Part shown: piece after piece, positions 20,929-24,505 of the stretch
How positions within the stretch are numbered: position 1 is the stretch's first letter
How the letters are laid out: the number at the start of each line of letters is the position of its first letter
Virus record (IMG/VR): IMGVR_UViG_3300045999_006707
Location: 1-24,505 of that record
From: a virus
Length of the DNA: 24,505 bases
Direction: 5' to 3' (one strand)
Made by a program: the position numbers and the translations under genes
Notes under the pieces: generated by a model
Seen by the model: only the letters and a program-made list of their open reading frames with translations
Told to the model about the DNA's origin: nothing
The model's database searches: none

Positions 20929-21695
20929 ACGCAATCGCAACGACAACGCAGCCATCATCCGAGATGTACGACAAGATCTCGGACCCCATCACCGCCATCG
21001 AGAAGATGGGCGAGTGGATCGCATCATCCGGCATGCTCGGATGCACCAAGGTCGAGCAGGGCAAACTCATCGCGTGGCAATGCGCCGCCGAGAAGAAGAC
21101 CCCGTTCGACTTCAAGCGCGAGTACCACATCATCAACGGATCCTTGAGCATGCGCTCCGATGCCATGCTCGCAGGATACCGTGTTCGCGGAGGCAAGGTC
21201 CTTTGGAAGCAGTTCGACTCGAAAGCCGCCATCGCCATCTGGAAGTACGATGGCAACGAGTGCGAGATCGGCTTCACCGAGAACGATGCCCGCACCGCTG
21301 GCCTACTCCCAGCCAAGCCGGGTTCCGGGTGGGCCAAGGATCCGTCCGCCATGCTCCGCGCCCGCTGCATCTCCAAGGCAGTCCGCATGCTCGCGCCCGA
21401 GGTCGTCGCCGGGATCTACACCCCGGAGGAAACCGAGGACTTCCAGCCCGCTCCTTCGGAGGTCGCAGTCACACCGGCCAAGTCCTTCGACATCACCTCC
21501 AAACTCGAAGAGCTTTTCGAGTCACGCGAGACCGAGGTGAACCAACTCCTCATCGGTGCCGGACGAATCAAGGAAGGTCAGACCTTCCGAGACATCGACG
21601 ACGTGACCGCTTCCAAGTACATCAAGCGGCCCGACCTCATCCTCTCCAAGCTCCCGGCTCCCGCCGTCGAGACCACCGTGGAGGTCGCACCGTGA
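20925..21695 (+). CDS. RecT-like single-strand annealing protein
   Basis: The ATG at 20925 forms an ATGA overlap, giving 256 residues. Conserved-looking blocks are ITAIEKMGEWIASSGMLG (about 22-39), HIINGSLSMRSDAMLAGYRV with RGGKV (about 68-91), FTENDARTAGL (117-127), and WAKDPSAMLRARCISKAVRM then LAPEVVAGIYTPEE (136-169). This pattern is known from phage proteins annotated RecT-like, which anneal complementary single strands after exonuclease resection. The next gene encodes a RecE/DUF3799-type nuclease, the usual partner, which strongly supports the call. It is more distant from classical RecT than usual. A longer frame from 20733 is rejected because it overlaps the preceding gene. Confidence 0.7.
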   Translation: MNAIATTTQPSSEMYDKISDPITAIEKMGEWIASSGMLGCTKVEQGKLIAWQCAAEKKTPFDFKREYHIINGSLSMRSDAMLAGYRVRGGKVLWKQFDSKAAIAIWKYDGNECEIGFTENDARTAGLLPAKPGSGWAKDPSAMLRARCISKAVRMLAPEVVAGIYTPEETEDFQPAPSEVAVTPAKSFDITSKLEELFESRETEVNQLLIGAGRIKEGQTFRDIDDVTASKYIKRPDLILSKLPAPAVETTVEVAP

Positions 21696-22468
21696 AGTTC
21701 AAACAGATGGCGGCAGCGGATTACCACGCCCGACGCGCTCTCTCCAAGTCTGGCCTCGACCAGTTCCGCAAGTCGCCAGCCCACTTCCGCGCATGGCAGG
21801 ACGGTGATGCCAAGCAGGAGTCCACTCCTGCCATGGAGTTCGGCACCGCCGCTCACATGGCTGTCCTTGAGCCAGAACTGTTCATCCAGAAGTACAAGCC
21901 GTTCAACGGGGACAAGCGCACCAAGGAAGGCAAGGCCATCTGGCAGGCCATCCTCGACTCAGGCCACACCCCTCTGGCAGCAGAGACTTGGGACTCGATC
22001 AACCACCTCGCGGCATCCGTCCACGCACACCCTGCCGCTGCCCAACTCATCCACCGCATCGAGCCAGAGACCTCTTGGTTCGACAACTGGAACGGCATCG
22101 AGGTCAAAGCCCGACTCGATGGCATCGGAGACGATTACATCATCGACCTCAAGACCACCCAGGACGCATCGCCATCGGCGTTCGCAAAGTCCGTCGCGCA
22201 GTTCCGCTACCATGTCCAAGCCGCTTGGTATCAGCGCATCACCTGCATCCGCCGCTTCGTATTCATCGCAGCAGAGAAGGAGCCGCCTTTCGGCATCGCC
22301 TGCTACGAGCTTGATCAGCAGGCCATCGACCTCGGCAACGAGATCATCGATGCTCAGCTCGCCACCTTCCGCGAATGCCAAGCCCTCAACTCTTGGCCCT
22401 GTTATTCCTCCTCAACCGAAACCCTTTCTCTGCCCGCGTGGGCTTTGAAGAACAACGAAAACCAGTAA
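21692..22468 (+). CDS. RecE/DUF3799-type PD-(D/E)XK exonuclease
   Basis: The start is the GTG at 21692 in a GTGA overlap, giving 258 residues. The order of motifs matches PD-(D/E)XK nucleases of the RecE C-terminal (DUF3799) group. These are LSKSGLDQFRKSPAHFRAW (about 17-35), EFGTAAHMAVLEP with His55, ETSWF with Glu126, EVKARLDGIGDDYIIDLKTT with Asp143, Asp152 and Lys154, and YHVQAAWYQ carrying the Gln176-x-x-x-Tyr180 motif. Such enzymes degrade the 5' strand of double-stranded ends, leaving 3' tails for the annealing protein encoded just upstream. All catalytic residues are present, so it should be active. The large N-terminal extension of E. coli RecE is absent, as usual in phages. Confidence 0.8.
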   Translation: MKFKQMAAADYHARRALSKSGLDQFRKSPAHFRAWQDGDAKQESTPAMEFGTAAHMAVLEPELFIQKYKPFNGDKRTKEGKAIWQAILDSGHTPLAAETWDSINHLAASVHAHPAAAQLIHRIEPETSWFDNWNGIEVKARLDGIGDDYIIDLKTTQDASPSAFAKSVAQFRYHVQAAWYQRITCIRRFVFIAAEKEPPFGIACYELDQQAIDLGNEIIDAQLATFRECQALNSWPCYSSSTETLSLPAWALKNNENQ

Positions 22469-22472
22469 CACC

Positions 22473-22889
22473 ATGAAGTTCACAGTAGATCGTTCCCAAG
22501 CAGAAGTGAAGTCCTTCGCCGGTCCCGGCGAATACACCGTCGTCGTCAACTCCGCCAAGGACGAGGGCCTCGACAAGTACGGCAACCCCGTCGTCACCCT
22601 CCGCTACAAGGCTGCCAGCGGCGAGACCGTCAGCGACCGGTTCACCCTCAAGGAAACCCTCATGTGGCGCGTCCAGTCGCTCATCTCCGCCACCGATGCC
22701 AACATCGATGACGGCAAGGAGTTCGACTTCTCGGTCCCAGGTGCCTTCCTCGCCTTCCTCCAAGGATTCGTGGGGCTCTCGCTCAACATCGTCCTCGAAG
22801 AGGAGAAGTACACCGACAAGAACGGTGCCGAACAGACCACCTTGCGCGTGAAGCGGATGAAGAAGACCCCCGCTGACGAGGCGTTCTGA
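22473..22889 (+). CDS. DUF669-like single-stranded DNA-binding protein
   Basis: The 138-residue protein has GPGEYTVVVNSAKDEGLDKYGNP (about 17-39), VVTLRYKAASGETVSDRFTLKE and TLMWRVQSLISATDANIDDG. Then come FDFSVPGAFLAFLQGFVGLSLN and an EEEKYTDKNGAEQTTLRVKRM strand. This arrangement of GxY strand, Gly-x-Pro strand, an FL/W helix and a final GxxL...V...E segment fits DUF669-type phage proteins. Those bind single-stranded DNA and usually neighbour recombinase or helicase genes. Acidic residues near the end partly resemble the acidic tails of SSB-like proteins. There is no Shine-Dalgarno site; the leader reads AACACC. Confidence 0.7.
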   Translation: MKFTVDRSQAEVKSFAGPGEYTVVVNSAKDEGLDKYGNPVVTLRYKAASGETVSDRFTLKETLMWRVQSLISATDANIDDGKEFDFSVPGAFLAFLQGFVGLSLNIVLEEEKYTDKNGAEQTTLRVKRMKKTPADEAF

Positions 22890-22901
22890 TCCAAAACAAA
22901 G

Positions 22902-22927
22902 CCCCCGGAGGTTCCAGCCTCCGGGGG
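22902..22927 (+). terminator. Perfect 10-bp GC hairpin, terminator or attenuator candidate
   Basis: The left arm CCCCCGGAGG (22902-22911) and right arm CCTCCGGGGG (22918-22927) pair perfectly across a 6-base loop. It lies in the 77-base gap between the ssDNA-binding gene and the helicase gene. The + strand lacks a T tract after the stem but has a preceding A-rich AAAACAAAG stretch. On the - strand the same stretch provides a CTTTGTTTTGG tail, so a conventional terminator would act on leftward transcription. It could attenuate or protect mRNA in the rightward operon. The left arm contains a GGAGG that would be buried. Confidence 0.65.
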
Positions 22928-22966
22928 TGTGCAATAGAACAAACAAACAAAGCGCAACGAAACGCT

Positions 22967-24076
22967 ATGCACGACAAAGATTCATCACAACAGGAACCCG
23001 CGCAAGCGTTCCTTCTGCGCCCTTACCAGCAGAGAGCTGTCGATTGGGCCAATCAGGGCGGAGGTCTCATCATCGCCCCGGCAGGAAGCGGCAAGACACT
23101 CATCGCTTCCTCCATCATCAAGCACTATTGCCAATGGCCAGATTGGAGCTTCGGCTGGCTCGCACCTACCCGCGAAACCTGCCAGCAGGCGATTGCTTCG
23201 CTCCAAGCTGTGGGCGTTGATCACTCTCGCATCGAGGTCCGGTGCCCCCACGAGTCGGTCGATTTTTCATCCAAGAAAGTCATCATCGTGGACGAGGCAA
23301 AGCATGCACCTGCCGAGTCGTGGCGCAGGATCATCGAGTCCTGTAAAGGTATCCGATTCGGCTTCGATGCCACCCCTTGGGGCGATGATTTCAAGCGGAA
23401 CGAGATCCTCCTCAAGCTCTTTGGAGATAGCGTCTACGAGATCAAGCGCGAGGAGCTGGCAGGAGTTCTGGCCCACGCAACCGTCATGATGTGTTCCGCC
23501 ACGGACTTCATGATCCAGAAGAAGATCGATGACCACATCGAGAAACTCTTCACCGACCGCAAACGCTACATGCGGATCCGACACGAGGAACTCCGCGCCA
23601 TGTGCGCTTGGGAAGCCATCACCGACATCGGTATCTGCCAAAACAAGAACCGGAATGCCGCCGCAATCATGTTCGCCAAGTGCGAGCCTCAAACCCTCGT
23701 TCTCGTCCCCAGGGTGACCCTCGGTGAGGAGTACGCGAAAGCAATCGATGGTTCCATCCTCGTCCATTCCAAGATGCCGAAGAAGGCTCGCCGCGCTGCC
23801 ATGGAAGAGTTCAAGGCTGGCAACATCAAGGCCATGATCGCCACCTCGCTGGCCGACGAGGGACTGGACCTTCCAAACGTCCGCACACTCGTGATGGTGT
23901 CCGGTGGCAGGAGCGCACAGAAAACAATCCAGCGGGCCAGCAGGGCTCTGCGTAGATGCGAAGGGAAGGACGAGGCGTTCATCCACGACTTCAAGGACAA
24001 CTTCCATCCTCTCGCCCAGGCCCACGCCAAGAAGCGGATCAAGTGCTACCAACAACTAGGATGCTCGATCCAATGA
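22967..24076 (+). CDS. Compact SF2 helicase (DEAD/DEAH-like, DEAK variant)
   Basis: The 369-residue product contains a complete set of superfamily 2 helicase motifs. LRPYQQRAVDW (about 17-27) serves as the Q-like motif, and Walker A is APAGSGKT with Lys43 (37-44). LAPTRE is motif Ia and VDEAKHA is motif II (Asp109, Glu110, Ala111, Lys112, in place of DEAD/DEAH). FDATPW is near 133-138, LVPRVTLGEEYA marks the second RecA lobe (about 246-257), IATSLADEGLDLPN is motif V (291-304), and QRASRALR is motif VI (322-329). It is short for phage UvsW-like enzymes but keeps both RecA lobes. With the nearby annealing and resolvase genes it likely unwinds or remodels branched DNA. The ATG follows an A/C-rich leader without a Shine-Dalgarno site. 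Confidence 0.85.
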   Translation: MHDKDSSQQEPAQAFLLRPYQQRAVDWANQGGGLIIAPAGSGKTLIASSIIKHYCQWPDWSFGWLAPTRETCQQAIASLQAVGVDHSRIEVRCPHESVDFSSKKVIIVDEAKHAPAESWRRIIESCKGIRFGFDATPWGDDFKRNEILLKLFGDSVYEIKREELAGVLAHATVMMCSATDFMIQKKIDDHIEKLFTDRKRYMRIRHEELRAMCAWEAITDIGICQNKNRNAAAIMFAKCEPQTLVLVPRVTLGEEYAKAIDGSILVHSKMPKKARRAAMEEFKAGNIKAMIATSLADEGLDLPNVRTLVMVSGGRSAQKTIQRASRALRRCEGKDEAFIHDFKDNFHPLAQAHAKKRIKCYQQLGCSIQ

Positions 24077-24213
24077 ACACCGCGCTCACGATCATCTCGA
24101 TGGCCGCGATCCTCCCGATCTTCACACTCCTCGGAGTCTTCGTAGGCCACAAACTCACCATCAGATCCCAGAAGCAACCACCAACCAATGAACAGAACAA
24201 TCGTAGCCTGTGA
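24073..24213 (+). CDS. 46-residue single-helix membrane protein
   Basis: The ATG at 24073 forms an ATGA overlap with the helicase stop. One hydrophobic helix (about 4-25, ALTIISMAAILPIFTLLGVFVG) is followed by a short polar tail with Lys, Arg and Gln. The next gene starts 26 bases before its stop. There is no family match. Small membrane proteins nested between replication genes are common in phages, and this one could simply influence host membrane or exclusion functions. It is accepted as a gene because both overlaps preserve tight gene packing. Confidence 0.5.
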   Translation: MNTALTIISMAAILPIFTLLGVFVGHKLTIRSQKQPPTNEQNNRSL

Positions 24214-24505
24214 CCCCGGCGTGAACGGCGGGTTCGCAGTCAAAACCCAAGACAGGATCCTCCTGTTCCCAATGCCGGAATCCGTGCCGGACATCCACGA
24301 ACTCCTCATGGACCTCAAACTCTCAGACTCCCACATCTGGATCGAGAAGGTGCCGAAGTTCGTTTCCAAACTCACCCCGGCCGCAGCCGTCGCCACACTC
24401 CACGAGAACTACGGCATCGTCCAAGGACTGGCCTACTCTCAAGGCTACGCACTCCACCGCGTCGAGCCTCGAGTCTGGCAGGAACCACTCGGACTCGGCG
24501 TCTCT
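24188..24505 (+). CDS. RuvC-like Holliday junction resolvase, N-terminal part (3' end cut by window)
   Basis: The frame is open from ATG 24188 to the window end, giving 106 residues. The RNase H-like fold shows strand IVACDPGVNGGFAV with catalytic Asp9, a second acidic residue in HIWIEKVP (Glu53), and a following helix with TPAAAVATLHENYGIVQGLAYSQG (about 63-86). The next strand has ALHRVEPRVWQ. This matches RuvC-type crossover-junction endonucleases of phages, which cut four-way junctions. The remaining Asp pair near the C terminus lies outside the window. It completes the recombination set (annealing protein, exonuclease, ssDNA binder, helicase). Confidence 0.8.
   Translation, partial: MNRTIVACDPGVNGGFAVKTQDRILLFPMPESVPDIHELLMDLKLSDSHIWIEKVPKFVSKLTPAAAVATLHENYGIVQGLAYSQGYALHRVEPRVWQEPLGLGVS

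Noticed and set aside
20885-21691. Upstream extension of the RecE-like frame
   Set aside because: It lies opposite in phase to the RecT-like gene, is Arg/His-rich and has no domain; the GTG at 21692 is coupled to the preceding stop.

Overview
The window is a tightly packed stretch of a double-stranded DNA tailed bacteriophage (Caudoviricetes). Every gene I can support reads rightward on the + strand. No intergenic gap exceeds about 80 bases, and many stop and start codons overlap by 1 or 4 bases. The major capsid protein belongs to the phage N4 gp56 type. Together with a tail-nozzle-like protein, no tape measure, no tail sheath or tube, and a run of internal (ejection) virion proteins, this points to a short-tailed podovirus-like particle. 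I see no integrase, terminase, DNA polymerase, tRNA or bacterial gene. The host cannot be assigned from the sequence. The DNA is moderately GC-rich and many starts, including that of the capsid gene, lack a Shine-Dalgarno site.

Layout. (1) Bases 1-4241 form the head module: the C-terminal part of the portal protein, four small conserved proteins (one Cys-rich), a scaffold-like coiled-coil protein, the N4-gp56-type major capsid protein and a small acidic protein. (2) Bases 4243-6268 hold small structural proteins, a first tail-fibre-like protein and a DUF7936-like protein. (3) Bases 6265-7097 are a lysis cassette: an XhlA-like membrane protein, a two-helix holin candidate, and an overlapping pair that looks spanin-like. 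No endolysin is recognisable. (4) Bases 7108-11415 are a beta-rich tail/adhesion region. It holds a tail-fibre-family protein, a hidden 52-residue zinc-ribbon gene, two tandem paralogues of about 290 residues, a protein with five 21-residue repeats, and a second tail fibre with 28-residue repeats. (5) Bases 11412-14565 encode a head-tail adaptor-like protein, a beta-propeller nozzle-like protein carrying an inserted two-copy repeat domain, and a small GNAT-like protein. (6) Bases 14540-20698 encode four large Ala/Gln-rich internal virion (ejection) protein candidates of 388, 301, 492 and 864 residues.

(7) From 20749 to the right end the content changes to DNA metabolism. It runs: a small excisionase-type helix-turn-helix protein, a RecT-like single-strand annealing protein, a RecE/DUF3799-type PD-(D/E)XK exonuclease, a DUF669-like ssDNA-binding protein, a strong 10-bp hairpin, a compact SF2 helicase, a one-helix membrane protein, and the first 106 residues of a RuvC-like resolvase cut by the window edge. 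As a set these look like a complete phage homologous recombination system: resection, annealing, strand protection, branch unwinding and junction cleavage.

No stretch longer than 300 bases lacks a gene. The most useful points for a second look are the hidden zinc-ribbon gene, the overlapping lysis pair, the exact 63-base repeats, the shuffled tail-fibre module, the inserted domain in the nozzle protein, the G-to-C strand skew reversal, and the recombination cassette.
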